A DNA stretch of 64,000 nt from SHZI01 sp963698405 (GTDB taxonomy: Bacteria > Pseudomonadota > Gammaproteobacteria > Steroidobacterales > GCA-2729495), in assembly GCA_963698405.1 (NCBI GenBank), contig CAVOQT010000002.1:186001-250000 (forward strand), in the 5' to 3' direction. Numbering within the stretch: the first letter of the stretch is position 1; each line of letters starts with the position of its first letter. The notes under the pieces were generated by a model. That model was given only the letters and a program-made list of their open reading frames with translations. It searched no databases and was not told the origin of the DNA. Below are positions 1-9,322 of this stretch, piece after piece. A program made the position numbers and the translations under genes.

Positions 1-1337
1 CCGGAGGGCAGCTTCAGTAGCTGGCCGACACGAATCAGGTTCTTTTTGTTCAGCTGATTGAGTTCGGCAAGTCGCGACGGTGAAGTTCCGTAACGCTGCG
101 CGATCCCGGACAAGGTTTCACCACTGCGTACCTTGTGGGACGCAGCGCTCAACCCGGCCTTCCGTGCCCGTTCGCGTTCAGCTTCCGGATCGGCGGCGGC
201 AAGCCGGGCCACCGTCCGCGCATCACCGACACCTTCCGGCAACCGCAGACTGAAACCGCGCGGCACCGCTCTGTGACCGGACCAGACTGGCGCCAGCAGC
301 GCCGGGTTGTAAACCCGCAGGGTCTCACGCGAAACACCGAGGCTGCGCTCGAGGCTATCGGTGCCCATGGAATCGGCCAGCACGATGGTGGTGCCACGCG
401 CAGCCGGTTCCGGCTGGATGTTGCCGAAGAACTTTTTCGGGTTGCGATCGACTTCATCGGCAGCCAGAAAAGAAACATAGAAATTGCGTGAGGCGAAACC
501 GAAAGCTGGCCCACTGTAATTGCGCACGATTGACTCGATATCGCTGGTGCCCATTTCACGTACGGCACGCCGCATGCCTCCTGCGCCATGGTTGTAGGCT
601 GTGATCGCCAGCGGCCAGGATTGCAGGGAAAGGTAGTTCGAACGCAGCAGCCGCGCTGCGGCTTCACTGGAACGGAACGGATCGCGGCGTTCATCGACCA
701 CCTGATCGATACGCATATAGCTACGCCCGGTCCCGGCAGTGAACTGCCACAAACCGGCAGCACCGACAAAGGAACGTGCCTCCGGATCGAAGGACGACTC
801 GACATGCGGCAGCGCTGCCAGGCTCTCGGGCACACCAGCTTCGCGCAGATTCAGCTGGATATGATCCTTCCAGCGACCGGAACGCACGACCCCCTGCTGA
901 AAACGATCAGCCAGCCCCTGCTGGGTTCTCACCCGGCCAGCCGCAGCGCGCAAACTGTCGTTGTCGGTACGTCCGGACCATAACGCCAGCACGCGGGCCT
1001 CTTCGCTGGTCAGGCCATTGCGCTGGCCGGTGGCCAGCCGCTTGAGAATGCCTTCATATCTGGCCGCAGCAGCGTCCATCATGCGCCGGCGGCTTGAATC
1101 GGTAGCACCAGGCGGAATATCGAACTTCTCGTAGACGATGCCCAGATAGCGGTTGTCGTGAACGACCACCTGGGCGCTGGAAACTTCGGTAAAAACCTGC
1201 CGCCAGAAACCGATATCCGGCTCCAGACCGGCCGGCCGCGGCAAGGGATCGCTGGCGAACGCCGGCGTGCTGCCGATACAGGCCAGCAACAGGGTGGCAA
1301 CGACTGTTTTTAGCGAACCAGTCGACAACTGAAACAT
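1..1337 (-). CDS. MltD-like membrane-bound lytic murein transglycosylase (3' end beyond window)
   Basis: Cleaves peptidoglycan glycan strands in the periplasm, producing anhydromuropeptides. The reading frame is open from about 1337 to the window edge (at least 445 residues), so the stop is missing. An N-terminal hydrophobic signal segment ends near 'TPAFAS'. The SLT core shows the catalytic glutamate in HVESSFDP (about residue 180), followed by GAAGLWQF and the AYNHGAGG motif. A LysM repeat (SGETLSGIAQRYGT) sits at the cut end, as in MltD. Starts at 1337 or 1346 are both possible; the GGAGAGG just before 1337 is tightly spaced. The 280 bp upstream, shared with the divergent M14 gene, holds no clear gene. 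Confidence 0.88.
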   Translation of the reverse strand, partial: MFQLSTGSLKTVVATLLLACIGSTPAFASDPLPRPAGLEPDIGFWRQVFTEVSSAQVVVHDNRYLGIVYEKFDIPPGATDSSRRRMMDAAAARYEGILKRLATGQRNGLTSEEARVLALWSGRTDNDSLRAAAGRVRTQQGLADRFQQGVVRSGRWKDHIQLNLREAGVPESLAALPHVESSFDPEARSFVGAAGLWQFTAGTGRSYMRIDQVVDERRDPFRSSEAAARLLRSNYLSLQSWPLAITAYNHGAGGMRRAVREMGTSDIESIVRNYSGPAFGFASRNFYVSFLAADEVDRNPKKFFGNIQPEPAARGTTIVLADSMGTDSLERSLGVSRETLRVYNPALLAPVWSGHRAVPRGFSLRLPEGVGDARTVARLAAADPEAERERARKAGLSAASHKVRSGETLSGIAQRYGTSPSRLAELNQLNKKNLIRVGQLLKLPS

Positions 1338-1617
1338 CCTCTCCATAACCTATCGGACCAGCAGGCCGGCAAATGACTCCCGCCGACCTTCAAATACCCC
1401 GGATGCTCAAGACTACGCCCCGGTGCCGATCCGGAACTCGCACACGTTTCACATAAACGCGGACCCGTGTCACGCAATAATATGACGACAGTGCCCAACG
1501 ATGCCTTCGGACTGCCTTGGCTGGCGTTTATTGTAGACGCCTGACTCACCGCCTGCCGCATTGAGAACATTTGCCTTGCAACAACTGCTGCCAAACCTGC
1601 CACTCAATCCCGCTGAC

Positions 1618-2796
1618 ATGACCCGGACGATTTTGCGCGTCGCGGTCTGTCTGCTGGCCATCACGCTATCGAGTGGCTGTGAGCAGAAGCCGACAGCCGC
1701 ACCCGCTCCGACTCCTGCAGACGCACCGGCGACAACACCGACGGACAAGGCACCGACAGTCAGCGAGACAAGCGGCATGCGTGGCGGGCAGACCATCGAA
1801 CTGCTCGGCGAGACCATTCCACCCGGCACAACGCGCCGGCTGCAGTGGTCCGGTGGTCAATCATTCGATGGCAGCTCGGATCAGACACCGGTCTGGATAA
1901 TCAACGGTACGGGTCGCGGGCCTGTGCTGTGCCTGACTGGCGCAATACATGGTGATGAGCTGAATGGCATCGAAATCGTCCGTCGCATCACACAGGATCT
2001 TGAACCCACGCGGATACGCGGTGCGGTGATCGGCATTCCGATCGTCAACCTGCAGGGCTTTCGTCGCGGTTCGCGTTACCTGCCCGACCGGCGCGACCTC
2101 AATCGCCACTTTCCCGGCAATCCGAGCGGCAGCGCGGCATCGCGTATCGCCTGGTCACTGTTTGACGGCATCATCCGGCACTGCGACGGACTGGTCGACG
2201 TGCATACCGGCTCGCTGAACCGCACCAACCTGCCCCAGTTGCGTGCCGACCTGCGCGACGCGAAGGTCAGGGAGTTCGTCAAGGGTTTCGGCGGCATGCT
2301 GGTACTGCACAATGCCGGCCGGGTCGGCACCCTGCGGAATGCGGCAACCGCGGCCGGCATCCCCTCCGTCACGCTTGAAGCCGGTGAACCCGGCCGCTTG
2401 CAGTCTGCCCAGGTACGCGAGGGCACCGCGGGTATCGTGCGCCTGCTCGATGCACTGGGGATCATCAATCGCGTCAATCTGCTCAGTGAGCCCCGCCCCG
2501 TTTACTACCAGTCGAAGTGGGTCCGCGCCGATCACGGCGGGATTCTTTTCTCGCTGGTTCGCCTCGGCCAGGTGGTTGACGCCGGCGATGTCCTTGGCAC
2601 GGTTACCGACCCGATCAGCAATGAACAGAACCTGATCTACTCGCCGCTGGATGGGCGGGTAATCGGCATGGCATTGAACCAGATGGTGATGCCCGGCTTT
2701 GCCACCTTCAACCTCGGAATCGCAGCAAGCGCCGCACCGAATGACGCCTTGGCCTTGCCACTGGAAGTACCGGCCGACGAGAGGCCGGAAGAATAA
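1618..2796 (+). CDS. M14-family succinylglutamate desuccinylase/aspartoacylase-like lipoprotein
   Basis: A zinc-dependent amide hydrolase of the AstE/AspA branch of the M14 family; the substrate cannot be read from sequence. I start at ATG 1618 rather than the upstream TTG 1561 because it gives a clean lipoprotein signal with lipobox LSSGC (Cys21), followed by a Pro/Ala/Thr linker. Predicted zinc ligands are H111 and E114 in GAIHGDE and H196 in VDVHTG. E254 in VTLEAGEPG fits the catalytic glutamate. The C-terminal part (VVDAGDVLG..., SPLDGRVIGM) resembles the barrel-like domain of this family. A membrane-anchored form suggests action on peptides or acylated amino acids in the envelope. It converges with the Nudix gene 11 bp downstream. 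Confidence 0.82.
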   Translation: MTRTILRVAVCLLAITLSSGCEQKPTAAPAPTPADAPATTPTDKAPTVSETSGMRGGQTIELLGETIPPGTTRRLQWSGGQSFDGSSDQTPVWIINGTGRGPVLCLTGAIHGDELNGIEIVRRITQDLEPTRIRGAVIGIPIVNLQGFRRGSRYLPDRRDLNRHFPGNPSGSAASRIAWSLFDGIIRHCDGLVDVHTGSLNRTNLPQLRADLRDAKVREFVKGFGGMLVLHNAGRVGTLRNAATAAGIPSVTLEAGEPGRLQSAQVREGTAGIVRLLDALGIINRVNLLSEPRPVYYQSKWVRADHGGILFSLVRLGQVVDAGDVLGTVTDPISNEQNLIYSPLDGRVIGMALNQMVMPGFATFNLGIAASAAPNDALALPLEVPADERPEE

Positions 2797-2807
2797 GCGC
2801 TGATCGT

Positions 2808-3281
2808 CTATGGCGGTGGCGAAATCACCCCGGCCTTGCAGAGCACCGACTCGGCCCAGCTGAGTGCCAGCCGGACACGCGGTGATGCCAGCCGGTACGC
2901 CTCGCCAAAGCTGAGCCAGCGAAACTCACTGTGTTCCGGCCGCCCGGTATCCGGACTCGGCAGCAGTTCGACAGCTGATTGCCGGGTAAGACCCAGATAG
3001 TAACGGGCAACCTTGCCGCGATTGTATGGCCCGGTATCTACATAGACCTCGCCCCACGGAAACTCGAGCTGGTCGATGCTCGACTCCTCGCGGACTTCGC
3101 GCAGGGCAGTCTGCATATGAACTTCGCCGGCCTCCATGATGCCTTTGGGGAAATCCCAATGCCGGAATACGCGCAGCATCAATACACACAGCCCATCCGG
3201 CGTTTCGCGCAACACGATGACACCGCAGGACACTGGCCCCGGCCTGCGTGCCTTGCGTGTCTCGCGCACCGGAGCAGCCAT
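2808..3281 (-). CDS. Nudix hydrolase (Ap4A-hydrolase-like)
   Basis: A 157-residue Nudix protein. The Nudix box spans about residues 50-72 (GIMEAGE...REVREESSI), so the usual G before the final hydrophobic residue is S. The preceding WDFPKG is typical of asymmetrical diadenosine tetraphosphatase-like members, so a dinucleoside polyphosphate or similar nucleotide is a reasonable substrate guess. The start at 3281 lies 2 bp after the stop of the upstream ybbP-like gene, implying co-transcription. A longer reading frame to 3395 exists, but it would overlap ybbP by more than 100 bp, and its extra residues have no Nudix-like features. Confidence 0.8.
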   Translation of the reverse strand: MAAPVRETRKARRPGPVSCGVIVLRETPDGLCVLMLRVFRHWDFPKGIMEAGEVHMQTALREVREESSIDQLEFPWGEVYVDTGPYNRGKVARYYLGLTRQSAVELLPSPDTGRPEHSEFRWLSFGEAYRLASPRVRLALSWAESVLCKAGVISPPP

Positions 3282-3283
3282 AT

Positions 3284-5782
3284 TCAGGCCCGCTCCCGCA
3301 ATACCGCAACCGGCGGCGCGCTGACTGCCCGCCGCGTCGCCAGCGTACCGGCGATGCCAACGATCAGTGCGCCAGCCACCAGCCCCAGCGGCCACAACAG
3401 CGGGCTTACCCCATACTCCAGCTTGAACACGTAATGGGCCAGCGCCCAGCCCAGCGCGGTGGCGCCGAAGGCAGCGAGCACCCCTGACAGACCGCCCAGG
3501 GTCAGAAACTCGACCGCCACGCCCTGCAAAATCTTGCGCCGTGCGGCGCCCAGCGTGTGCAGGATGGCGCTCTCGAAACGCCGTTCATCACGGGTGATCT
3601 GAATGGCAGCAAGCAGCACGACGATGCCGGCCAGCAGGGTGAAGACAAAGACGTACTGCACAGCCAGCGCCGCCCGATCGATAACGGAGCGCACCTGGGC
3701 GAGGATCACTTCGAGGTCGATCACGGTCACGCCGGGAAACTTGCGGACCAGCTGGCCCAACACCTTTACGCGGTCACGCGGTACATAGACGCTGGCCAGA
3801 TAAGTCTGCGGCAGTTCAGCGGCCAGCCCGGGCGACAGCACCACAAAAAAGTTCGGCTGGAAGGAGTCCCACTCCACGCTGCGCAGGCTGGTCACCGGCG
3901 CTTCGAAGTCTTCACCCGCCACGTTGAAGCGCAGGGCATCGCCGAGGCCAACACCCAGGCTGGCGGCGAGCTTCGCATCCAGCGACACCTGCGGCGGTCC
4001 GGCATAGTCATCGCCCCACCATTTCCCCTCCGTCACCGTATTGCTCGCCGACAGCGCGCCGGTCCAGGTCAGATTGGTCTCGCGCTGCAGAAATGCAGCG
4101 CCCTGTGCGCCAGCTGTCGTGACTTCGTCAGCAGGCTGACCGTTGATGGCGGCGAGACGGCCACGGATCAGCGGCAAGGCAGTCACCTCGCGGTCGATCT
4201 CTGCTTTGAAAAAGGCGCGCAGACCTGGCAACTGGTCCGGCTCGATGTTGATCATGAAATGGTTCGGCGCGGTTTCCGGCAGGGTCTCTTCCCAGGTCGC
4301 GAGTATGTCGTTGCGCACCACCCCGAGCAGCAGCAGCACCATCAGGCTCAAACCGAAGGCAACGATCTGCACGATGCTTTCCGGGCCGCGCCGCGCAATG
4401 TTTGCGAGACCATAGCGCCAGGCGATGCCGGCAGCACCGCGAAAGCGGCCCAGGCCATGCACCAGCAGCCAGCCGATACCACCGGCGATCAGCGCCATTG
4501 CCACCAGGCCGCCGGCGATCAGTCCCACCAGCAGTGCATCCCGGACGATCACGAACACCAGCGCACCGATGGCTGCGAGTGCCGTGCCGTAGGTGGCCAG
4601 CGCACTGAGGCGTGGTGCCGGCAGATCCTTGCGCAGCACGCGCAGCGGCGGCGTGGAGCCGAGCCGCAGCAGGTGTGGCAGCGCAAAACCGACCACCACC
4701 GTGGCGGCCGTCAGGATGCCAAGCAGAAACGGCTGGCCGGATGCAGGCGGCAGCACAAAGCCCACCAGCTCAGCAGCGATCACTGCAAGACCATACTGCG
4801 CGCCATAACCGAGCAACACGCCGAGCAGCGAGGTTGCGACGATGATCAGGCCAAGCTCGCCCATGGTCACCGCCACGACAAAGCGCTGACTCGCGCCCAG
4901 CGTCTTCAGCAGGGCGATGTTGTCCAGATGGCGCATCGCGTAGCGCCGTGCGGCCATCGCCGCGGCAACAGCAGCAAGAATCACCGTCACCAGTGAAGCC
5001 AGTGTCAGAAAGCGCTGCGCACGGTCGATGGCGGCATTGATCTGTTCACCGGCGTCCTCGCGGCCACGCAGGCTGGTATCCGGACGCAGGCGCGGCTCGA
5101 TGCTCGAACGGAATGCGCTGATCTGCGCATCACTGCCGGCATACATCTGGTGCCAGGTGACGCGGCTGCCGGGCTTGACCACCCCCATCGCCGGCACATC
5201 CTTCAGGTTCACCATCAGCCCCGGCGCGAGATTGACGAAACCGATGTTCTGGTCCGGCTTGTACTGCAGGACCTGCGTGATGCGCAGCGTGCGGTTGCCG
5301 ACTGTCAGCGTGGCGCCGACATCGATCGCCAGACGGCCGAGCAGGCCGGGCTCCGCCCAGGCTTCACCCGGGGCGGGGATGCCCTCAGCCGGCCGGCCGG
5401 TGCCGAACAGGGTATCGGCGATGGTGAGTTGTCCGCGCAGGGGATAGCCATCGCTCACCGCGTCGACCGCTGCCAGCGCGGTTTCCTCGCCGACCAGCAC
5501 CACGGTGGGGAAGGCCAGGGTCTCGGCCGTTGCGATACCCCTCTCACGCGCCTCGGCCTGAAACTCCAGTGGCAGCGTTGCTGCCGAGCGCAGCACCAGA
5601 TCAGCCGCCAGCACCTGGCTGGCCTGCTCCTTCATCGAAGCACCGACGCGGTCGGTGAAAAAACCCACCGCGGTCATCGCGGTCACGGCCAGCACGATGG
5701 CCGCCAGCAGTACCGACAATTCACCGGCACGCAGATCCCTGAGGAATGCGCGCCAGGCAAAGACCGGTACCTTCGGCGTCAT
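3284..5782 (-). CDS. ybbP: FtsX-family ABC exporter permease (YbbP-like)
   Basis: An 832-residue inner-membrane permease of the YbbAP type. One TM segment lies near residues 22-42, followed by a large periplasmic domain. A central group of TM segments covers roughly residues 255-490, a second periplasmic domain follows, and three more TM segments occupy about residues 705-820. This is the duplicated FtsX/MacB-like layout with about ten TMs. Its start overlaps the stop of ybbA by 4 bp (ATGA), so the two are translationally coupled. The pair next to a divergent tesA is a conserved gammaproteobacterial arrangement. The family is thought to extract or transport lipophilic molecules; the substrate is unknown. 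Confidence 0.9.
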   Translation of the reverse strand: MTPKVPVFAWRAFLRDLRAGELSVLLAAIVLAVTAMTAVGFFTDRVGASMKEQASQVLAADLVLRSAATLPLEFQAEARERGIATAETLAFPTVVLVGEETALAAVDAVSDGYPLRGQLTIADTLFGTGRPAEGIPAPGEAWAEPGLLGRLAIDVGATLTVGNRTLRITQVLQYKPDQNIGFVNLAPGLMVNLKDVPAMGVVKPGSRVTWHQMYAGSDAQISAFRSSIEPRLRPDTSLRGREDAGEQINAAIDRAQRFLTLASLVTVILAAVAAAMAARRYAMRHLDNIALLKTLGASQRFVVAVTMGELGLIIVATSLLGVLLGYGAQYGLAVIAAELVGFVLPPASGQPFLLGILTAATVVVGFALPHLLRLGSTPPLRVLRKDLPAPRLSALATYGTALAAIGALVFVIVRDALLVGLIAGGLVAMALIAGGIGWLLVHGLGRFRGAAGIAWRYGLANIARRGPESIVQIVAFGLSLMVLLLLGVVRNDILATWEETLPETAPNHFMINIEPDQLPGLRAFFKAEIDREVTALPLIRGRLAAINGQPADEVTTAGAQGAAFLQRETNLTWTGALSASNTVTEGKWWGDDYAGPPQVSLDAKLAASLGVGLGDALRFNVAGEDFEAPVTSLRSVEWDSFQPNFFVVLSPGLAAELPQTYLASVYVPRDRVKVLGQLVRKFPGVTVIDLEVILAQVRSVIDRAALAVQYVFVFTLLAGIVVLLAAIQITRDERRFESAILHTLGAARRKILQGVAVEFLTLGGLSGVLAAFGATALGWALAHYVFKLEYGVSPLLWPLGLVAGALIVGIAGTLATRRAVSAPPVAVLRERA

Positions 5783-6465
5783 GGCACGATTCTGCCTGCC
5801 ACCAGCTGAATGGTGCGATCGCAGCGTGCCGCCAGTTCGCGCTGATGGGTGACCAGCACCAGCGTGGTGCGCGATTCAGCGTTGAGGTCGAACAGCAGCT
5901 GCCCGATGCGCTCGCCAGTGGCACTGTCGAGGTTGCCGGTAGGCTCGTCCGCAAACAGGACTTCCGGCCGCGTCACGAAGGCCCGGGCAATCGCCACACG
6001 CTGCTGCTCGCCGCCGGAAAGCTGCCGAGGATAGTGGCCGAGACGGGCGCCCAGGCCGATGTTGGCCAGCGTCTCGCGGGCCAGCGCCGCCGCCTTCAGT
6101 TCACCGGCCAGTTCGAGCGGCAACATCACGTTTTCCAGGGCGGTGAGCGATTGCAGCAGGTGAAAGGACTGGAACACGAACCCGACACGCCGGGCGCGCA
6201 GTGCAGCCCGGCCGTCTTCATTCAGGGCAGTGAGCTCCGTACCGCACAGCCAGACCTTGCCGCGCGTCGGCCGATCGAGCCCGGCCAGCAGGGCCAGCAA
6301 GGTGGTCTTCCCGGCCCCGGAGGGCCCGACCAATGCCACCGACTCGCCCCGCGCGATGCTGAGATCGATACCGTCGAGGATGGTCAGCGTCCCTTCCGGG
6401 CTGCTAACCTCTTTTGCCAGTCCCGCTGCACGCAGTACGGCATCACTATCCATGCGATCCGCCAT
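5779..6465 (-). CDS. ybbA: ABC transporter ATP-binding protein (YbbA/LolD-like)
   Basis: A 228-residue ATPase partner of the YbbP permease. Walker A is GPSGAGKT (47-54), the signature is LSGGEQQRVAIARA, and Walker B is VLFADEPTGNLDS. The DEPTGNLD string is typical of the MacB/LolD class of mechanotransmitting exporters. It is head-to-head with tesA: the two start codons lie within about 20 bp, or overlap if tesA begins at 6452. The two promoters must therefore lie inside the opposing genes. Confidence 0.92.
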   Translation of the reverse strand: MADRMDSDAVLRAAGLAKEVSSPEGTLTILDGIDLSIARGESVALVGPSGAGKTTLLALLAGLDRPTRGKVWLCGTELTALNEDGRAALRARRVGFVFQSFHLLQSLTALENVMLPLELAGELKAAALARETLANIGLGARLGHYPRQLSGGEQQRVAIARAFVTRPEVLFADEPTGNLDSATGERIGQLLFDLNAESRTTLVLVTHQRELAARCDRTIQLVAGRIVP

Positions 6466-6484
6466 TCATAAAAATCTGTTGTTC

Positions 6485-7132
6485 ATGCGCCAGGCGCTGC
6501 TTGCTGCCGTCACCCTGCTGCTGTTGGCATCCGTTGCCCAGGCGACGGCTGCAGCGCGCAACCCCACCGTGCTGGTGGTCGGCGACAGCCTCAGCGCAGG
6601 CTACGGCATGAGCGAGCAGGAATCCTGGGTATCGCTGCTCCGCGACCGGCTGGCAGCCAGAGGGTACGGTTATGAGGTGGTCAACGCCAGCCTCACCGGC
6701 GATACCACCGGCAGCGGACTGAAGCGCCTGCCGCGCACGCTGGCGCTCCATCAGCCGTCCGTCGTCATCATCGAACTGGGCGGCAATGACGGCCTGCGCG
6801 GTACGCCCATCAAGGTGATGCGCGATAACCTGGCCGCCATGATCGAGCTGTGCCGTGAGGCCGGCGCCGAGGTGATCCTCGCCGGCATGCAGATACCCAC
6901 CAACTATGGCAGCAGCTATACCGAAGCCTTCACTGCTGTATACCCGGGGCTGGCAAGGCAATACCAGATCGATTTGGTCGAGTTTTTTCTCGAACGTGTC
7001 GCGCTGGATCTCGAACTGATCCAGGCCGATGGCATACATCCGACGGCTGAAGCGCAACCGCTGCTGCTCGACAACGTCTGGCCCGTCCTGGAAAAGAAAC
7101 TCAGGAAGCCGCCGAAAACCGCTACGCGATAG
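6485..7132 (+). CDS. tesA: Arylesterase / lysophospholipase L1 / acyl-CoA thioesterase I
   Basis: A 215-residue periplasmic SGNH hydrolase acting on acyl esters and thioesters. A signal peptide covers residues 1-22. Block I is GDSLSAGYG with nucleophile S35, block III is GGND (99-102), and block V is DGIHP with D182 and H185. I chose ATG 6485 because it begins directly with the signal peptide; ATG 6452 would add 11 residues and overlap ybbA. The last 11 codons and the stop lie inside a 38-bp repeat that is also the 3' end of pyrF 2.2 kb downstream, so this C-terminus may have been shaped by an insertion. Confidence 0.93.
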   Translation: MRQALLAAVTLLLLASVAQATAAARNPTVLVVGDSLSAGYGMSEQESWVSLLRDRLAARGYGYEVVNASLTGDTTGSGLKRLPRTLALHQPSVVIIELGGNDGLRGTPIKVMRDNLAAMIELCREAGAEVILAGMQIPTNYGSSYTEAFTAVYPGLARQYQIDLVEFFLERVALDLELIQADGIHPTAEAQPLLLDNVWPVLEKKLRKPPKTATR

Positions 7133-7138
7133 TCTGCT
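7101..7138. repeat. Left copy of a 38-bp direct repeat (3' end of tesA)
   Basis: Matches 9323-9360 at 36 of 38 positions, with mismatches at offsets 10 and 24. Similarity stops sharply on both sides. Here it encodes the end of TesA and its TAG stop. Confidence 0.9.
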
Positions 7139-7152
7139 TGGTGCCAGAACAA

Positions 7153-8016
7153 ATGAACACAAACGGCTCTAAATTAATCAGCTTGCTTAAGCGACGGCTC
7201 CTTGGGAAAAAAGTCGTTATGCCGTTCTGTGACGAAATACAAGGTGACTCTCAAAGCGACCGGCATGAAAGCGGTGATCTGAAAAATCGATTGTTAGTAA
7301 TCACCCAGCCAAAAGCGGGAACGCACATGGTTGCAGAAATAGCTCGGGCGGCCGGATTTCATAACACGTATCTGCATCTGGGCCGCCGCCGCTTACAAGC
7401 TTATGACGGCAGTTACCTGAAAGAAGGTTTGTTACACCCGAGAAAATTTGATGTTGCATGCCGCATTGAGGAGAGCCGAAAACTTGTTCGACGAGGCGAA
7501 CTCGCCATGTCACACGTCGAATACACAGACGAATTGGCCAGGAATTTTGCTCAGTTCAAGATACTTTCCGTTTCCAGAGAACTACGCACAACATTTGTAT
7601 CCTGGGCACGCTTTCTCCTGCATTCTGAAAGATATGGGCCTGAGCTACCGACAGCAATACGCAAGGATGGCATTGCAGGTTTCATGCGGATCGATGGAGC
7701 GAAAAAAATCAGGAACGCCCTGAACATACACCGTTGGTCAGAGGCGGAAAACGTCTTGGCACTGAAGATGGAACAGATCATCTCCGACCCGGGCGCCATG
7801 ATTCAGGCGATGCTTGTTCATCTGGATTGCACGCCAGCATTGTCCCCGCTGGAAATCTGGGCACAGGCAAGCGGGGCAGATACGCTTACAAAATCACTGA
7901 ATTATCCAAAGCTGGAGTGGACAGAAAAAGACGAGCTCGTCTTTCGTGAGCTTGGCGGTCCAGATGCAAATCGAAAATTAGGCTATGAGGAACAAGAAAG
8001 TCACGGCATGCTCTGA
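7153..8016 (+). CDS. Sulfotransferase-like protein (PAPS-dependent)
   Basis: A 287-residue P-loop sulfotransferase, predicted to move a sulfonate group from PAPS to an unknown acceptor. The 5'-phosphosulfate loop appears as QPKAGTHMV. The 3'-phosphate motif is SVSRELRTTFVSWARF. The family-typical LALKMEQIISDP and a C-terminal GADTLTKS...W...LGYE segment follow. It has no signal peptide, so it is probably cytosolic. ATG 7153 is preferred over TTG 7138, which lies in the repeat. GC content is roughly 47-50% against about 62% around it, which suggests recent acquisition. It sits inside the repeat-bracketed segment with a surface protein gene. Confidence 0.75.
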   Translation: MNTNGSKLISLLKRRLLGKKVVMPFCDEIQGDSQSDRHESGDLKNRLLVITQPKAGTHMVAEIARAAGFHNTYLHLGRRRLQAYDGSYLKEGLLHPRKFDVACRIEESRKLVRRGELAMSHVEYTDELARNFAQFKILSVSRELRTTFVSWARFLLHSERYGPELPTAIRKDGIAGFMRIDGAKKIRNALNIHRWSEAENVLALKMEQIISDPGAMIQAMLVHLDCTPALSPLEIWAQASGADTLTKSLNYPKLEWTEKDELVFRELGGPDANRKLGYEEQESHGML

Positions 8017-8237
8017 GAGGCCAAGGGCGACTGGAGCGGCCTCAGCAGCAGCGCGTGGTAGCGGGTCAAGTGCACCCGGGGTGTGGGCACCAGCGGCCTC
8101 GATGAGGTGCTCTGATACGGACCAGGATGAAGGTGGATTTATTATGTCTAATCTGCAACTGCCGCCTCGCAGCCATGGGATACTGCAGATACGTAAACGC
8201 TGAATAATTTTCAATAACAAATCGTATCGGGGGCACC

Positions 8238-9215
8238 ATGAACCATCGTATTGCGGGCTGGGCCTGCCAAGCACTGAGTGTGCTGCTTGTCATATCCACC
8301 ATGTCGGCAGCGCATGCTGCGCTGCTCGACTTGGGCGGTGGAAACTCGACGGACACCAACTACTATCGGGGCCTTGCCATGGTCTGGAACAACCCCAACG
8401 GCAGTGGCTCAGTCGACGGTAACGACCTCTCTGGCCAGAGCTACACCGGCAATTTCGGGCCGCAGGCAGTCTACGCATCCGATGCGCTGACCCGGAACGG
8501 GTCCGCGCTCTATGCCCGCTCCCAGGCAGTGTCCGCCGGCTGGTATGCCTCGCGGAACTACGCCGAGATCGACGTACGGGATGCGGCCGCTGGAAATTCC
8601 TACTACGCGGTCGGTGGTACCGGCAGCAAGACGGTGATCCGGGTGGAAGACCCATCGGCCCTGGCACAGCGAGCCACCTTCAACTGGAATGTTACGGGCT
8701 CGAGCACCCTGCCTGCGGGCGTTACCGGTTCCGCCACGTCCCGGCTCGACTTCGGCTGGAGCACCAATCCGGACAGTGACTGGTTCGACCTGTTCGCGAA
8801 TCCTGTGGCACTGAATGCAGTGAAATACCTGGGCCCCGGCAACTACTCAGTCACGGTGCCGCTGGTACTGGGCGAACCGCTGTACATCCACTACTGGTCA
8901 TCGGCGTTTACCCAGGTTGATCCGGGCCAAGCTGCGGCCGGCAGCAACTTCCTGCTGCGAGCCGACTTCTACAACACCTTCGTGCTGGAGGACATTGTCC
9001 TGCTCGACGCGGACGACAACATCCTGTCTGACTGGTCCATCCTGGACGACGACTCGGGTGAATTGCTGTTCGACAGCGCCGGCCGCGTGGCTGCCATCGA
9101 GGATGCCCCGCCGCTTCCGGCGTCAGTGCCGCTCCCCGCCAGTGTCTGGATGCTGTTGACGGCGATCGGTGCGGCGGCGACACGGCTACGGTACCGACGC
9201 AGAACCGCAGCCTGA
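8238..9215 (+). CDS. VPLPA-CTERM sorting-domain protein
   Basis: A 325-residue exported protein with an N-terminal signal peptide (cleavage near 'SAAHA'). The C-terminal sorting signal has VPLPASVWML, a hydrophobic helix and a basic end (RLRYRRR). This is the VPLPA variant of the PEP-CTERM system, which is cut by an exosortase and usually linked to exopolysaccharide production. The middle is rich in Ser, Gly, Asn and Tyr, looks like a secreted beta-rich domain, and is otherwise unrecognised. No exosortase lies in the window. A GGGG-containing ribosome site precedes the ATG. The 220 bp upstream hold no convincing gene, only a short doubtful frame at 7985-8203. Confidence 0.8.
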   Translation: MNHRIAGWACQALSVLLVISTMSAAHAALLDLGGGNSTDTNYYRGLAMVWNNPNGSGSVDGNDLSGQSYTGNFGPQAVYASDALTRNGSALYARSQAVSAGWYASRNYAEIDVRDAAAGNSYYAVGGTGSKTVIRVEDPSALAQRATFNWNVTGSSTLPAGVTGSATSRLDFGWSTNPDSDWFDLFANPVALNAVKYLGPGNYSVTVPLVLGEPLYIHYWSSAFTQVDPGQAAAGSNFLLRADFYNTFVLEDIVLLDADDNILSDWSILDDDSGELLFDSAGRVAAIEDAPPLPASVPLPASVWMLLTAIGAAATRLRYRRRTAA

Positions 9216-9322
9216 AGCAATTGCCCTGGCGTAAAACTTGTAAATGAAGATGCAGGAACAGGAAGTTCAAACACCCTATACGCTGGGTCTGCCAGCCCGC
9301 CCCGACGGCGGCCTTGACCCAA

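Noticed and set aside
1310..1603. 97-codon minus-strand frame upstream of the transglycosylase
   Set aside because: Overlaps the signal peptide region of the transglycosylase in another frame and has no motif; treated as intergenic.
3557..4996. 479-codon plus-strand reading frame
   Set aside because: Lies wholly antisense to the ybbP-like gene; composition is Gln/His/Arg-rich, as expected of an antisense frame in high-GC DNA, with no recognisable domain.
7985..8203. 72-codon frame between the sulfotransferase and VPLPA genes
   Set aside because: Overlaps the sulfotransferase end, lacks a ribosome site and has no recognisable features.
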